Assembly (NCBI RefSeq): GCF_015355755.1
Contig: NZ_JACVEE010000001.1
Coordinates: forward strand, 2,480,001 to 2,544,000
Direction of reading: 5' to 3'
Source of the DNA: Nocardia sp. XZ_19_385
GTDB taxonomy: Bacteria > Actinomycetota > Actinomycetes > Mycobacteriales > Mycobacteriaceae
DNA length: 64,000 bases
Positions within the stretch are counted from its first letter, which is position 1. Each line of letters opens with the position of its first letter. Below the pieces are notes generated by a model, which was not told the DNA's origin, ran no database searches, and saw only the letters and a program-made list of their open reading frames with translations. Both the position numbers and the translations under genes were made by a program. Below, piece by piece: positions 42,681 through 53,918 of the stretch.

Positions 42681-43178
42681 ATGACGCTGCCGCGCCCGAT
42701 CATGGCCGATCCCGCCTGGCGTCCCAGTCCCAAGGCACGATTGCTGTGGGCATTGCAGGTGGCGGCGGGCTGGCTGATTCCGGTGATCGCGCTGCTGGTC
42801 TGGGCGGCGGTCGATGCCGATCGCCGCGGCTCGGCGTTGTTGTCGCTGGGCCTGGTGCTGGTGCTGGTCGCGATCACCACCGTGCTGGTGCCGCTGTGGC
42901 GGTACGCGGTGCATCGGTGGGAGGTGACCGAGGAAGCCGTGTACACCCGGGTCGGCTGGCTGACGCAGGAGAGCCGGGTCGCGCCGATCTCCCGGGTCCA
43001 GACCGTGGACACCCAGCGTGGACCGCTGGAGCGGATGCTGGGGCTGGCCACGGTGACCGTCACGACCGCCTCGTCCGCGGGCGCGGTGCACATCTCCGCC
43101 TTGGATCTGCCGGTCGCCGAGCAGACCGTGCAGCGACTCACCGAAATCGCCGCGCAGCATCGCGGGGACGCGACGTGA
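42681..43178 (+). CDS. PH-domain (DUF304/YdbS-like) membrane protein
   Basis: 165 aa from ATG 42681. Two membrane helices (near 22-42 and 52-72: ALQVAAGWLIPVIALLVWAA and LSLGLVLVLVAITTVLVPLW) precede a bacterial PH domain (RYAVHRWEVTEEAVYTRVGWLTQESRVAPISRVQTVDTQRGPLERMLGLATVTVTTAS). The start is uncertain: ATG 42567 and GTG 42534 are upstream in frame and no ribosome site is clear. Its stop overlaps the next gene's start by 4 nt. Such pairs occur widely; function unproven. Confidence 0.8.
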   Translation: MTLPRPIMADPAWRPSPKARLLWALQVAAGWLIPVIALLVWAAVDADRRGSALLSLGLVLVLVAITTVLVPLWRYAVHRWEVTEEAVYTRVGWLTQESRVAPISRVQTVDTQRGPLERMLGLATVTVTTASSAGAVHISALDLPVAEQTVQRLTEIAAQHRGDAT

Positions 43179-44770
43179 CCGAGGTCGCCGATCCACCGCT
43201 ATCGGTGCAACCGTGGCTGCGCCTGGACAAGCGCATGCTGCTGGTGCATCCGGTTACCGAGCTGGTGAAGTTCATCCCGGTGCTGATCGGCACCGTGCTG
43301 CTCGGCACCAGTAGCGGCAATCATCTGTGGAGTCTGGTGCCGCTGGCGCTGATCGTGTTGTTCGCGCTCACCCGGTGGTTCACCACGAGCTATCGCGTCG
43401 GCCCGACGCACGTGGAGCTGCGCACCGGTTTGATCCAGCGTAAGAAGCTGTCGGTGCCGCGCTCGCGGATCCGATCGGTCGACATCGAAGCCGATCTGCT
43501 GCGGCGGGCGCTGGGGCTGGCGGTGATGGTCATCGGTACCGGTAAGACCGCGGACCGAGAGGACAAGTTCAAACTCGACGCGCTCGATGCCCGGGTGGTG
43601 CCGGGACTGCGTGCGGAGCTGCTCGCCCACACCGGGCAAAACACGGCGGTGCAACAGGTTTCGGAGGAAACGTCAGCCGAGCCTGCCCGCCCGCAGCGGG
43701 AAATCGGTCACTGGCAACCGATTTGGGCTCGCTACGCACCGTTGTCGCTGACCGGGTTCGCCGTAGTCGCGCCGCCGGTGGGTTTGGCGTTCCAGTACGG
43801 ATTGGGCCGGTTGCTGTTCAAATCCCGTGCGGCACAGAACATCGAGGACGGCGGCGTCACCACCCTCGTCCTCGCGGCCTTCGCATTGCTCGCCGCGATC
43901 GTGCTGGTCGTCAGTCTCGCCGCCTGCGCCCGGTACCTGACCACCTATCATGATCTGCAGGTGCTCGACGACGGGCGCACACTGCACCTGCGCCACGGCC
44001 TGTTCACCACGCGCCAGATCACCATGGATCTGGCGCGCTTGCGCGGGGCCACCGTGAAGGAACCGCTCCTGCTGCGGCTTGCCGGAGCCGCGGAGCTCGA
44101 AGCGATCATGGTCGGCGAGAAACCCAAGCTGACGTTGCTGCCCCAGGCTCCGCGCGCCGCCGTCGAACGCACGCTCGCCGAGTTGCTGGCGCCGCGCCCG
44201 GGGCGGAACTCTGGCGACCAGAGCGCTGTCGCCGCAGTGCGAACCACTGTGCAAGCGACCGCTCCGCTGGTCGCCCATGGACCGGTGGCTCGGCGGCGCA
44301 GACACAGCCGGGCACTCACCCCCGCAGTGCTGCTCGCGCTGCTGCTGGTCCTCTTACGCATTGGCGGAGTTCAGCTTTCGCTCTGGTGGCTGCTGCTGCC
44401 CGGTGTGCTCGTGGTGCTCGGCGCGGCCTTGGCCGAAGATCGGTATCGCGGGCTGGGGCACACCGTGATTCCCGCGACCGGCGACTCCCCGGCCTGGCTG
44501 ATCACCCGCTCCGGCTCGCTGGACCGCGCCCGGGACTGCCTGGAGGCGCCCGGGATCATCGGCTGGACTGTGCGGCAGTCGTTTTGGCAGCGGCGCTCCG
44601 GAGTCGCCACCGTCATCGCGGCCACCGCGGCCGGCAAGAAGCGCTACCTCGTCATCGACATTCCCCTCGACCAGGCCTGGCCGCTGATCGAATCGGTGAC
44701 ACCCGGCCGGCTCGGGGAACGTATGCAAGCCGTGCAATTCGAGACCGGAGCTGACCGAATTCAGCCGTAA
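43175..44770 (+). CDS. Multi-PH-domain membrane protein (YdbT-like)
   Basis: 531 aa from GTG 43175, overlapping the upstream stop (GTGA). Three PH-like domains with intervening membrane-helix pairs: helices near 30-62, PH about 63-150 (TSYRVGPTHVELRTGLIQRKKLSVPRSRIRSVDIEADLLRR), helices near 190-255, PH about 260-330 (YHDLQVLDDGRTLHLRHGLFTTRQI), helices near 390-420 and a last PH-like domain. This matches the long partner of bacterial YdbS/YdbT pairs. Topology and domain borders are read by eye. Confidence 0.85.
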   Translation: MTEVADPPLSVQPWLRLDKRMLLVHPVTELVKFIPVLIGTVLLGTSSGNHLWSLVPLALIVLFALTRWFTTSYRVGPTHVELRTGLIQRKKLSVPRSRIRSVDIEADLLRRALGLAVMVIGTGKTADREDKFKLDALDARVVPGLRAELLAHTGQNTAVQQVSEETSAEPARPQREIGHWQPIWARYAPLSLTGFAVVAPPVGLAFQYGLGRLLFKSRAAQNIEDGGVTTLVLAAFALLAAIVLVVSLAACARYLTTYHDLQVLDDGRTLHLRHGLFTTRQITMDLARLRGATVKEPLLLRLAGAAELEAIMVGEKPKLTLLPQAPRAAVERTLAELLAPRPGRNSGDQSAVAAVRTTVQATAPLVAHGPVARRRRHSRALTPAVLLALLLVLLRIGGVQLSLWWLLLPGVLVVLGAALAEDRYRGLGHTVIPATGDSPAWLITRSGSLDRARDCLEAPGIIGWTVRQSFWQRRSGVATVIAATAAGKKRYLVIDIPLDQAWPLIESVTPGRLGERMQAVQFETGADRIQP

Positions 44771-44846
44771 TCGCGGGAAACTGCACGATTTGCATACACC
44801 GGCCACCTCGTGTCGCTGCCCGATAGCTGATGCCTCGCCGCGTTGA

Positions 44847-46691
44847 ATGGATGCCGTGGTCGACGTAGCGGAGCCGCGGACGAACGAGTTGCCGATTGCC
44901 GACCCGCGGATGCGGCGAATCCAGAAGGGCGACAAGTATCGGCTGACCGCCGTGGGCGGACTGGCGGCGTTGTCGCTGGATGCGCTGTCGAGTGTGGCCT
45001 ACGGTCCCGAGGCGATCGTGCTGGTGCTGGTCGTGGCCGGGTCGGCGGCGGTGTCGTGGACGCTGCCGGTGGCGGGTGCGATCGCCGCGCTGTTGCTCGT
45101 GCTCGTGCTGTCGTATCGGCAAGTGATCGCGGTACATCCGGACGGCGGGGGTTCCTACGCGGTCGCGAAGAAACATCTGGGGCGGTTCGCGGCGTTGCTG
45201 GCCGCGGCCAGCCTGGTAGTGGACTACGTGCTCACCGTCGCCGTCAGTCTCGCCGCGGGCGCGGCCAGCCTCGCGAGTGCGTTCCCGGCGCTGGGTGATC
45301 ATCTGCTGCCGCTCACGCTGGCCGGGCTCGCGGTCCTGACGGTGCTGAACCTGATCGGCGTCGCGGAATCGGCGAAAGTGCTTATGGCACCCGCGTTCCT
45401 GTTCATCGTGCTGATGGTCGCGGTGATCGTGATCGGGCTGTTCCAGTCGGCTCCGGTCGCCGTCATCGGCACCGGCGAGGCGCCGTTCCCGGTGCTCGAA
45501 GCGGTCGGAATCCTGTTGCTGCTCAAGGCATTCGCGGCCGGGTGTTCGGCGCTCACCGGTGTCGAGGCGATCGCCAACGCGGTGCCCGCCTTTCGCAGTC
45601 CGGCCGCGCGGCGCGCCCAGCACACCGAAGTCGCGCTCGGTGTCCTGCTCGGCGTGATGTTGCTCGGATTGTCTTGGCTGATCCGGCATCACGAGGTGGT
45701 GCCCCGTGGTGGCGTGACCGTCCTGGCTCAGTTGTCGGCGGCCGCGTTCGGTACCGGCTGGCTGTTCTACCTCACCAACCTCACCGTCACCGTGGTGCTG
45801 GTGCTCGCCGCCAACACCAGCTTCGGCGGGCTGCCCGTCCTGCTGTCGCTGCTGGCCAAGGACCGCCGCCTGCCGTCCCTGTTCGCAATGCGTTCGGAGC
45901 GACCGGTTTTCCGTTATGGCGTGCTCGCCCTCGCCCTGACCGCCGGCCTCATCCTCGTCGTCGTAGACGCCGACACCCACCGCCTGCTCCCGCTGTACGC
46001 GATCGGCGTCTTCATCGGATTCACCATCAGCCAAACGGGTTTGGTGCGCCACTGGTTCGCCGAACGCGGACGCGGCTGGCGGTCCCGGATCCTGCTCAAC
46101 GGCTTCGGTGCCATCCTCACCTGCCTCGCGGGCATCGTGCTGCTGGCCGAGAAATTCCATGAGGGCGCCTGGCTACTGCTGATCATCGTCCCCGCCTTGA
46201 TAATCCTGTTCGCCCGCACCGAAAACTATTACCGCTCAATAGCCCAAACGATGCACCTCGGCCTGATCCCACCCCCACTGACCCACACGCCGGACTACGA
46301 CCCCCTGGTCATCGTCCCGGTAGTCACGATCAGCGACGTCACCGTCCGCGCCCTCGAAGCCGCCCTCCGCATGCGCGGCGAAATCATCGCCGTAGCAGCC
46401 GAAATCGACCCGGCGAAAACAAAGGCCCTGAGCGCCCTCTGGAAAGAATGGAACCCAGGCATTCCCCTGGTCGTGCTCCCCTGCCCGCACCGCAACCTGG
46501 TAGCCACCCTCACCGGCTACGTCCGCAAACAGACCGCCACCCCGCGCCACGTAACCGTCCTCCTGGCCCAAATAGAGCCGAAACGCTGGCGCCACCGCAT
46601 CTTCCACAACCCCCGCGGCCCCGTCCTGGCCACCGCCCTCCGCGCCCGCACCGACGCCGTAGTGGCCACCATGGCCGTCCGCATCGAGTGA
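44847..46691 (+). CDS. APC-superfamily amino-acid permease with C-terminal cytosolic domain
   Basis: 614 aa. TAVGGLAALSLDALSSVAYGPEAIVLVL opens about 12 membrane helices (residues ~40-470). DGGGSYAVAKKHLGRFAALLAAASLVVDYVLTVAVSLAAG is the conserved TM3 area of APC permeases. The last ~130 residues are a soluble domain resembling universal-stress/K-transporter tails (VPVVTISDVTVRALEAALRMRGEIIAVAAEIDP). Substrate unknown; the layout resembles KimA-like potassium/amino-acid permeases. ATG 44847 lacks a good ribosome site. It converges on the membrane-protein gene at 46711 with 19 nt between. Confidence 0.87.
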   Translation: MDAVVDVAEPRTNELPIADPRMRRIQKGDKYRLTAVGGLAALSLDALSSVAYGPEAIVLVLVVAGSAAVSWTLPVAGAIAALLLVLVLSYRQVIAVHPDGGGSYAVAKKHLGRFAALLAAASLVVDYVLTVAVSLAAGAASLASAFPALGDHLLPLTLAGLAVLTVLNLIGVAESAKVLMAPAFLFIVLMVAVIVIGLFQSAPVAVIGTGEAPFPVLEAVGILLLLKAFAAGCSALTGVEAIANAVPAFRSPAARRAQHTEVALGVLLGVMLLGLSWLIRHHEVVPRGGVTVLAQLSAAAFGTGWLFYLTNLTVTVVLVLAANTSFGGLPVLLSLLAKDRRLPSLFAMRSERPVFRYGVLALALTAGLILVVVDADTHRLLPLYAIGVFIGFTISQTGLVRHWFAERGRGWRSRILLNGFGAILTCLAGIVLLAEKFHEGAWLLLIIVPALIILFARTENYYRSIAQTMHLGLIPPPLTHTPDYDPLVIVPVVTISDVTVRALEAALRMRGEIIAVAAEIDPAKTKALSALWKEWNPGIPLVVLPCPHRNLVATLTGYVRKQTATPRHVTVLLAQIEPKRWRHRIFHNPRGPVLATALRARTDAVVATMAVRIE

Positions 46692-46710
46692 TCGGATTCG
46701 CGGCTTCGGT

Positions 46711-47196
46711 TCAGCGCGCGGACGTGGGCACCGGATTCCAGCGGAAGACCGCGTAGAGCAGGGGCGGGATCACACCGCACAGCAGCAAGATCAGGGTGCT
46801 CCAGTCGCTCAGGAGCATGAAGTCGCCGCCAGGGCCGGGGATGGAGCACAGGAAGAAGCCGAAGGCCCAGGCGAGCAGCGGCAGGAGCATGATGCGCAGG
46901 CTGGTGGTGAGCGTGCCCATGGCGGCTACCAGGAGGACGTTCAGTACCGCTGCGAGCAAGGCGGTGACCGGGAACGGGGTGGCGCCGCCGGTGCCCGCGA
47001 CGGCGAAGTCCGCGGCGACGACAGCGGGTTCCGCCGCGGGGATACCGGAGCGGCCGAGATAGAAGGGGAGGTACAGAACCTCGACCGCCAAGGTGAACAG
47101 CCCACTCAGCACGAGCACCGTCATCAGGACCCCGCGGGGCGCCCGCTCATCGGGGTCGGCCGCGGGCTCGGCGCGCTTGTCGGCGGTGGCGGTCAC
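46711..47196 (-). CDS. Four-helix membrane protein (Rv1171-like)
   Basis: 161 aa. A polar N-terminus (TATADKRAEPAADPDERAPRG) precedes four hydrophobic stretches, near 23-46, 73-96, 98-118 and 130-150. SIPGPGGDFMLLSDWSTLILLLCG is distinctive. Position near mshB and fbiC matches M. tuberculosis Rv1171 from memory. GTG 47196 overlaps the stop of the upstream 52-codon gene by 4 nt (GTGA), so it is translationally coupled to it. Function unknown. Confidence 0.82.
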   Translation of the reverse strand: MTATADKRAEPAADPDERAPRGVLMTVLVLSGLFTLAVEVLYLPFYLGRSGIPAAEPAVVAADFAVAGTGGATPFPVTALLAAVLNVLLVAAMGTLTTSLRIMLLPLLAWAFGFFLCSIPGPGGDFMLLSDWSTLILLLCGVIPPLLYAVFRWNPVPTSAR

Positions 47197-47351
47197 TGGA
47201 CCGGGGGGAAGCCGAGAAGGGTCAGCAGGTGGCTCTGCATGTCCACGAAGGTGTACAGCGCGTGCATGTACAGCTCGTGTTGCGCCGGCCCATAGGGCCG
47301 CATGCTGTCCACAAAGGCCGCGATGGCGTTCTGCAGGTCCCAGTTGTACAC
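47193..47351 (-). CDS. 52-aa conserved-looking small protein
   Basis: VYNWDLQNAIAAFVDSMRPY, then GPAQHELYMHALYTFVDMQS and HLLTLLGFPPVQ. It is a compact, amphipathic, helix-rich sequence with several Trp/Tyr/His and no low-complexity content. The stop overlaps the start of the membrane-protein gene (GTGA), and TAGACT lies 7 nt before its GTG. Both favour a real, leaderless gene. No family recognised. Confidence 0.7.
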   Translation of the reverse strand: MYNWDLQNAIAAFVDSMRPYGPAQHELYMHALYTFVDMQSHLLTLLGFPPVQ

Positions 47352-47358
47352 ATCAGCG

Positions 47359-47364
47359 AGTCTA
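47359..47364 (-). promoter_or_regulatory. -10 hexamer TAGACT, leaderless 52-aa gene
   Basis: Reverse strand TAGACT, 7 nt, GTG at 47351. Confidence 0.5.
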
Positions 47365-47379
47365 CGGCTAACAGACTGC

Positions 47380-48858
47380 CTAGCGCGGGTCGCCGTCCAT
47401 CGGGAGATTGGCGACGACCGGGAACTGGCCGGTGTGGCCTTCGCGCTCTGCGGCGATGGCGAAGACGCGTTTACGGGCTGCGTACCAGCCGATGACCAAG
47501 GCCGGGATGATGACCACCAGCGCCGCCACCGTCCACATGCCGATCGGCCGGTCGAAGGCCATCAGCACGACCACGAAGAACAGGAAGACCAGCGTCACGA
47601 AGCCGGTGTAGGGGGCGCCCATCATCCGGAACGACGGGCGCTCCACCTTGCCCTGCTTCCACCACCGGTACAGCTGTAGCTGGCACAGCACGATGGTGGC
47701 CCAGGAGGAGACGATGCCGAGCGAGGCGAGGTTCAGGACGATGTTGAAGGCTTGGTCAGGGACGATGCCGTTCAACGCGATGCCGAACAGCGCGATCAGA
47801 CTGGTGAGCAGGATGCCGCCGTAGGGCACACCGTTCTTACCCATCACGCCGGTGAACTTCGGAGCGCTGCCGTTCATCGACATCGAGCGCAGGATGCGGC
47901 CGGTCGAGTAAAGCCCGGCGTTGAGGCTGGAGAACGCGGCGGTGAGCACTACCAGGTTCATCACACTGCCGATGCCGGGGACGCCGAGCGCGGCGAAGAA
48001 GGTGACGAACGGGCTCTCGCTGGACTTGTAGGCGGTGTAGGGCAGCAGCAGGCCGAGCAGCACCACCGAGCCGACGTAGAAGATCGCGATGCGGAAGATG
48101 ACGGAGTTGATGGCGCGCGGCATGATCTTCTCGGGATTCTCGGTCTCCCCCGCCGCGGTGCCGACGAGTTCGACTGCCGCATAGGCGAACACGACGCCGG
48201 AGGTGACCACGACCAGCGGCAGCAGCCCGGTCGGGAACAGCCCGCCGCTGTCGGTGACCACCGACATGCCGGTCGGATGCCCCTGCACGGTGAACCGGCC
48301 GAGCAGGAAGATCGTGCCGATGATGATGAACGCGCTCAGCGCGAACACCTTCACCAGCGCGGCCCAGAACTCCATCTCGCCGAACCATTTCACCGACATC
48401 AGGTTGATGCCGAGCACGATGACAAGTGCGATCAGCGCCAGCACCCACTGCGGGATGCTGGAGAAGCCGGCCCAGTAGTGGAAGTACTGCGCGATCGCGG
48501 TGGTGTCGGCGATACCGGTCATGGACCAGTTCAGGAAGTACATCCAGCCGGCCACGAATGCGGCCTTCTCGCCGAAGAACTCACGCGCGTAGGAGACGAA
48601 CGATCCGGAGGACGGCCGGTGCAGCACCAGTTCGCCGAGGGCCCGCAGAATCAGGAAGGCGAACACACCGCACACCGCGTAGACCAGGAAGAGGCCGGGG
48701 CCCGCGCTGGCGAGGCGGCCGCCCGCGCCCAGGAACAGGCCGGTGCCGATGGCGCCGCCGATGGCGATCATCTGCAGCTGTCGCGGCTTGAGGCTCTTGT
48801 GATACCCGTGATCCTCGACGCTGAGATGGTTCGTCTCGTTGTCGCTGACTGCCGTCAT
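47380..48858 (-). CDS. ansP: L-asparagine permease AnsP-like
   Basis: 492 aa AAT-family APC permease with 12 helices. [36 protein letters not shown] is the signature first helix; [41 protein letters not shown] and [30 protein letters not shown] follow. The sequence, including the [10 protein letters not shown] tail, is very like the mycobacterial asparagine permeases AnsP1/AnsP2. It takes up asparagine by proton symport. GGAGGA upstream of the ATG. It lies between mshB and the 52-aa gene. Confidence 0.92.
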   Translation of the reverse strand: MTAVSDNETNHLSVEDHGYHKSLKPRQLQMIAIGGAIGTGLFLGAGGRLASAGPGLFLVYAVCGVFAFLILRALGELVLHRPSSGSFVSYAREFFGEKAAFVAGWMYFLNWSMTGIADTTAIAQYFHYWAGFSSIPQWVLALIALVIVLGINLMSVKWFGEMEFWAALVKVFALSAFIIIGTIFLLGRFTVQGHPTGMSVVTDSGGLFPTGLLPLVVVTSGVVFAYAAVELVGTAAGETENPEKIMPRAINSVIFRIAIFYVGSVVLLGLLLPYTAYKSSESPFVTFFAALGVPGIGSVMNLVVLTAAFSSLNAGLYSTGRILRSMSMNGSAPKFTGVMGKNGVPYGGILLTSLIALFGIALNGIVPDQAFNIVLNLASLGIVSSWATIVLCQLQLYRWWKQGKVERPSFRMMGAPYTGFVTLVFLFFVVVLMAFDRPIGMWTVAALVVIIPALVIGWYAARKRVFAIAAEREGHTGQFPVVANLPMDGDPR

Positions 48859-48949
48859 GAAACGTGCATTCCTCCGCGTCGAACGTCTGTGAACGAACGA
48901 ACCTTACCCCGCGCTGAGAGTAACTCAGCAGACACCCAGCTACCGGTAT

Positions 48950-49843
48950 CTAGCGGCTGCTAGCCACAATTCGGGCAATCCCGGCAAACAGGTCGTGCTC
49001 GCGTCCGTCGGTGCCGGTCGGACCCCGCTCGCCGCGCACCAGGACGTAGTGCTCCTCGGGCAGCACGGGCTGGGCGACGTTGTTCGAGAGCGCGAATTCG
49101 CGTCCGGAGGGCGCCACGGTCACCTGAGTCGCGTGCGCGCGCAAGGCGGCCCGTTTCGCGGCCAGGGCATCGGAGACGTCGATGGTCGCGGTGACGGTCC
49201 GGCTCGGCACGCTGGCGAGCTCGTGCACGGTGGGCAGTCGCCATCCGGCGGGCAGCGCGCCGGGCAGGCCTTCGACGGTGCGGCGGGCCAGGGCGGTGGT
49301 GTGCAGGCGCAGGATGTCGGCGTCGGTCACGGTCCAGTAGAACTTCGGTGTGTCCCAGCCCTTTTCGGCCGCCGCATGTACGGCAGCGGTCGTAACCTCG
49401 TGTGCGCGAATGTGATCCGGGTGCCCATAGCCACCCTTCGGGTCGTAGCCGACGACCACGTCGGGGCGCAGCTCCAGCACGATCTCGGTGAGCGCGTCCA
49501 CGGCGGCCTGGCCGGAATTGACGAAGGCCCTGGGGTTTTCGGCCGACGGTGTACCCGCCATCCCGGAATCCCGCCAGCGCCCGGCGCCACCGAGGAAGCG
49601 CGGCGTTCCAGCATCCAAAGCGGCCAGTGCCCTTGACAATTCCAGGACCCGATAGCCACCGAGTTGATCGGCGTGGTCGACGGTGAGCTGCGCCCACTCG
49701 TCCCCGATCACCTCACCCTCCTCACCGAGGGTGCAGGTCACCACGGTCACCGGCACGCCGAGGCGGCGGTAGTGCGCGATAGTGCCTCCGGTGGTGATGG
49801 ATTCGTCGTCCGGGTGCGCGTGCACCAGCAACAAACCACCCAT
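48950..49843 (-). CDS. mshB: GlcNAc-Ins deacetylase of mycothiol synthesis
   Basis: 297 aa LmbE-fold zinc amidase. LLLVHAHPDDESITTGGTIAHYRRLG carries the AHPDDE zinc motif; GYDPKGGYGHPDHIRAHEVTTAAV carries the second His motif; FYWTVTDADI and AHATQVTVAPSGREFALSNN follow. It deacetylates GlcNAc-inositol, step three of mycothiol synthesis. ATG 49843 overlaps the lpqW stop by one base (TAATG-type overlap); the longer frame to 50071 is rejected. Orthologue of Rv1170. Confidence 0.95.
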   Translation of the reverse strand: MGGLLLVHAHPDDESITTGGTIAHYRRLGVPVTVVTCTLGEEGEVIGDEWAQLTVDHADQLGGYRVLELSRALAALDAGTPRFLGGAGRWRDSGMAGTPSAENPRAFVNSGQAAVDALTEIVLELRPDVVVGYDPKGGYGHPDHIRAHEVTTAAVHAAAEKGWDTPKFYWTVTDADILRLHTTALARRTVEGLPGALPAGWRLPTVHELASVPSRTVTATIDVSDALAAKRAALRAHATQVTVAPSGREFALSNNVAQPVLPEEHYVLVRGERGPTGTDGREHDLFAGIARIVASSR

Positions 49844-51615
49844 TACAGAATCCGCCGCCACATCGCCGCGTCGCCGAAGATGCCGACCTGAATGGCGCCG
49901 CTCAGCGACGCCCCGTCGACCCGCGGGCCCGCGGCGGCGACCACGTTGTCCTGCACGATCGGCAGCACGGTGGACAAATTCCACAGTGCGGGTTCGGCTT
50001 CGGCGAGCACCTGGGGCACATCGATCCCGCGCAACGCGGCATCGATGGACGGCTGCAACGCCTGGTCGCACACTCCGGACAGGTTGCTCGGCGCCCGGCG
50101 CAGCGACTCGAACGTCGTGACGGTGGTGCTGTCGGCGCCGGCGGCCGGCACCGGCAGGCAGCCGTAGCGGGAAGCGAGCACGGTCGCCGGATCGGATCCG
50201 GCGACTGCCCAGCCGACGATCGCGTCGACGCCGCCCTCGACCAGTTCCTTGCCGTAGAGCGCGTCCGCGGCGAGGCTGCGCACGGTGGCATCGATTCCGG
50301 CGCTGCGCAATTGGTCGGCTGCGGTGTTGGCGACCGCGAGTGAAGTCGCGTCAGCGGTCACCGCACCGATCCGAACGGCAAGGGGCTTACCGTTTTTGGT
50401 CAACTGCCGAGGCTGTGGTGCGGGCGCGGTGGGCGAAGTCGCGGGGGTTTCCGGCGCCCGGTTGTAACCGGCCTCGGCGAGCAGTGCGAAGGACTCGTCC
50501 GCGGACATCCGCGGCGGCGCGGTCGGCGCGTAGCCGGGATCGGAGGGGCTCAGGATCTGTGCGCGCACCGGGTCCACCGAGCCACCGGTCTGCGCTCCGA
50601 CGGTGGCCAGCAGCGCGGGATCGAGCAACGCGAGAACCCCGCGGCGAACCCGGGTATCGCTCAGATCTCCGGTGCCGCGTCCGTTCAGGACGAGCTGTAG
50701 TTGGCGCGACTGCGCCATGATCGCGGTCCGCACCGACGGAATCGCCGCCAGCTGCGCCTGAGTCGCGACGCCGCCGTGCACCAGGGCCATCTGGGTGTCG
50801 CCGGTACGCAGCGAATCGGCCAATTGCGCGGATGTTCCGCCGCGCCGCAACAGGATCTGGTCCGGGGCAGCCGGTGTGCCCCAGTAGCGATCGTTGCGCT
50901 CGAGCAAGATTTCGTCGCGGCCGCGGTCTACGGACTTGATGCGGAAGTTGCCGCCCGACACCTGGATTCGCTCGACCAGACCGTTGGTGAACCCGCCCGG
51001 GGAGTCCTTGAGCAGATGCGAGGGCAGCAAGTTCACGAAGAGTTCACGCCAGGCCGGGTAAACCTGGCTCATCGTCACCGTGACCGTCTTGCCGCCATCG
51101 GAGGAACCCACATCCGAGATCAACCGGTAGCCCGCGGCATCGACCACGCCGGGCTGAGTGATCATCTGCTGCCACAGGAACCGGAAGTCCTCCGCGGCGA
51201 TCGGTGCGCCGTCGGACCAGTTCGCCTGATTGCGCAGCGAATAGGTGATGGTGAACGGTTCCTGCGAGGTGACCTCGGCCGAGGTCATCAGCGCGGTATC
51301 CGCCACCCAGTCGGTGGCGCCCGGCGTCACGGTGCTCGGCACCGGCCGGAAGGGGCTGGGCAGCACCATCGAACTCACCGCCGCGGTGGCCGGCGACTGA
51401 TCGGAACGCAGATGCGGGTTGAACCCGATCCCGATGTCGTCGAGCGCCACCACGACGGTGTTCTTGCCCGGCTTGGCAGGCGTCGTCTTGGGGCTGTCGG
51501 TGCTCTCGATGGGCGGTGGCGGATTCGCGGTGCATCCGGCGAGCACCGTCACCGAGGCCGCCACCAGCACTGACATCGCGCGCATCATGGCGCGCCGTTT
51601 TGCCCCCGGGCTCAC
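49843..51615 (-). CDS. lpqW: Lipoprotein LpqW, lipomannan/PIM branch-point regulator
   Basis: 590 aa from GTG 51615: a basic n-region (SPGAKRRAMMRAM), hydrophobic core and lipobox VLAGC (cysteine at 28). The rest is a family-5 solute-binding (oligopeptide-like) fold: FTITYSLRNQANWSDGAPIAAEDFRFLWQQM and RSYA-free binding lobes with many Pro/Thr. M. tuberculosis LpqW (Rv1166) steers PIM intermediates toward lipoarabinomannan. GTG 51615 is preferred to GTG 51624/51672 because TAGTGT is exactly 7 nt upstream. It forms a unit with mshB. Confidence 0.9.
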   Translation of the reverse strand: MSPGAKRRAMMRAMSVLVAASVTVLAGCTANPPPPIESTDSPKTTPAKPGKNTVVVALDDIGIGFNPHLRSDQSPATAAVSSMVLPSPFRPVPSTVTPGATDWVADTALMTSAEVTSQEPFTITYSLRNQANWSDGAPIAAEDFRFLWQQMITQPGVVDAAGYRLISDVGSSDGGKTVTVTMSQVYPAWRELFVNLLPSHLLKDSPGGFTNGLVERIQVSGGNFRIKSVDRGRDEILLERNDRYWGTPAAPDQILLRRGGTSAQLADSLRTGDTQMALVHGGVATQAQLAAIPSVRTAIMAQSRQLQLVLNGRGTGDLSDTRVRRGVLALLDPALLATVGAQTGGSVDPVRAQILSPSDPGYAPTAPPRMSADESFALLAEAGYNRAPETPATSPTAPAPQPRQLTKNGKPLAVRIGAVTADATSLAVANTAADQLRSAGIDATVRSLAADALYGKELVEGGVDAIVGWAVAGSDPATVLASRYGCLPVPAAGADSTTVTTFESLRRAPSNLSGVCDQALQPSIDAALRGIDVPQVLAEAEPALWNLSTVLPIVQDNVVAAAGPRVDGASLSGAIQVGIFGDAAMWRRIL

Positions 51616-51622
51616 ACGCCGC

Positions 51623-51628
51623 ACACTA
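51623..51628 (-). promoter_or_regulatory. -10 hexamer TAGTGT, leaderless lpqW
   Basis: Reverse strand TAGTGT, 7 nt, GTG at 51615. It overlaps the alternative GTG at 51624. Confidence 0.45.
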
Positions 51629-51671
51629 CTAGACGGCGTGTGAAAACCCGTTGCCTCGCCGGGCACTCGCA

Positions 51672-53570
<1,899 letters not shown>

Positions 53571-53707
53571 GCTGAATCCTCCTGCTGTTGGTGTAAGTAC
53601 TGGCCTAGCCTCTAAACAGGTGGATCAAAACTCACCGGGCATGCGGCCAAGGTGATAGCTTACCGGCACTTGCGTGTCCCCCTGACGTCCGGCACCTGGA
53701 CTTAGGG

Positions 53708-53713
53708 TACGCT
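53708..53713 (+). promoter_or_regulatory. -10 hexamer TACGCT, leaderless 58-aa gene
   Basis: TACGCT, 7 nt, GTG at 53721. Confidence 0.5.
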
Positions 53714-53720
53714 AACCAAT

Positions 53721-53897
53721 GTGGGCAAGGTGAAAGCCAAGAAGGTTTCCAAGCTGAAACCGAAGAAGAAATGCTGCCGTAAGAAGACGCGCTGCATCAA
53801 ATGCCCTGTTGTCATCATGCGGATGAAGAAGGCCGAAGCCGCGGGCTGCTGTGGCAAAGACCTCAAGAAAGCCTTGAAACTGGCGCGCGCCGCGTAG
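53721..53897 (+). CDS. 58-aa Lys/Cys-rich basic peptide
   Basis: VGKVKAKKVSKLKPKKKCCR, then KKTRCIKCPVV and AAGCCGKDLKKALKLARAA. Six cysteines at 18, 19, 25, 28, 43 and 44 include a CxxC, within a strongly basic peptide. The -10 hexamer 7 nt from the GTG supports leaderless expression. Cysteine spacing could bind Zn or Fe-S, and the charge suits RNA or ribosome contact. I recall similar Lys/Cys-rich peptides in Rhodococcus, unannotated. Start and stop fit tightly before the dehydratase gene (22 nt). Confidence 0.7.
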   Translation: MGKVKAKKVSKLKPKKKCCRKKTRCIKCPVVIMRMKKAEAAGCCGKDLKKALKLARAA

Positions 53898-53918
53898 CGA
53901 ATTGGGTAGAACGGGGTG

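Noticed and set aside
44652..46160. 502-aa reverse frame opposite the APC permease
   Set aside because: Gln/Arg/His-rich antisense shadow of repeated hydrophobic codons.
48886..48906. Short GAAC repeats upstream of ansP resembling the SERSERT element
   Set aside because: Only a few GAAC/GAACG units and no match to the full element; too short to call.
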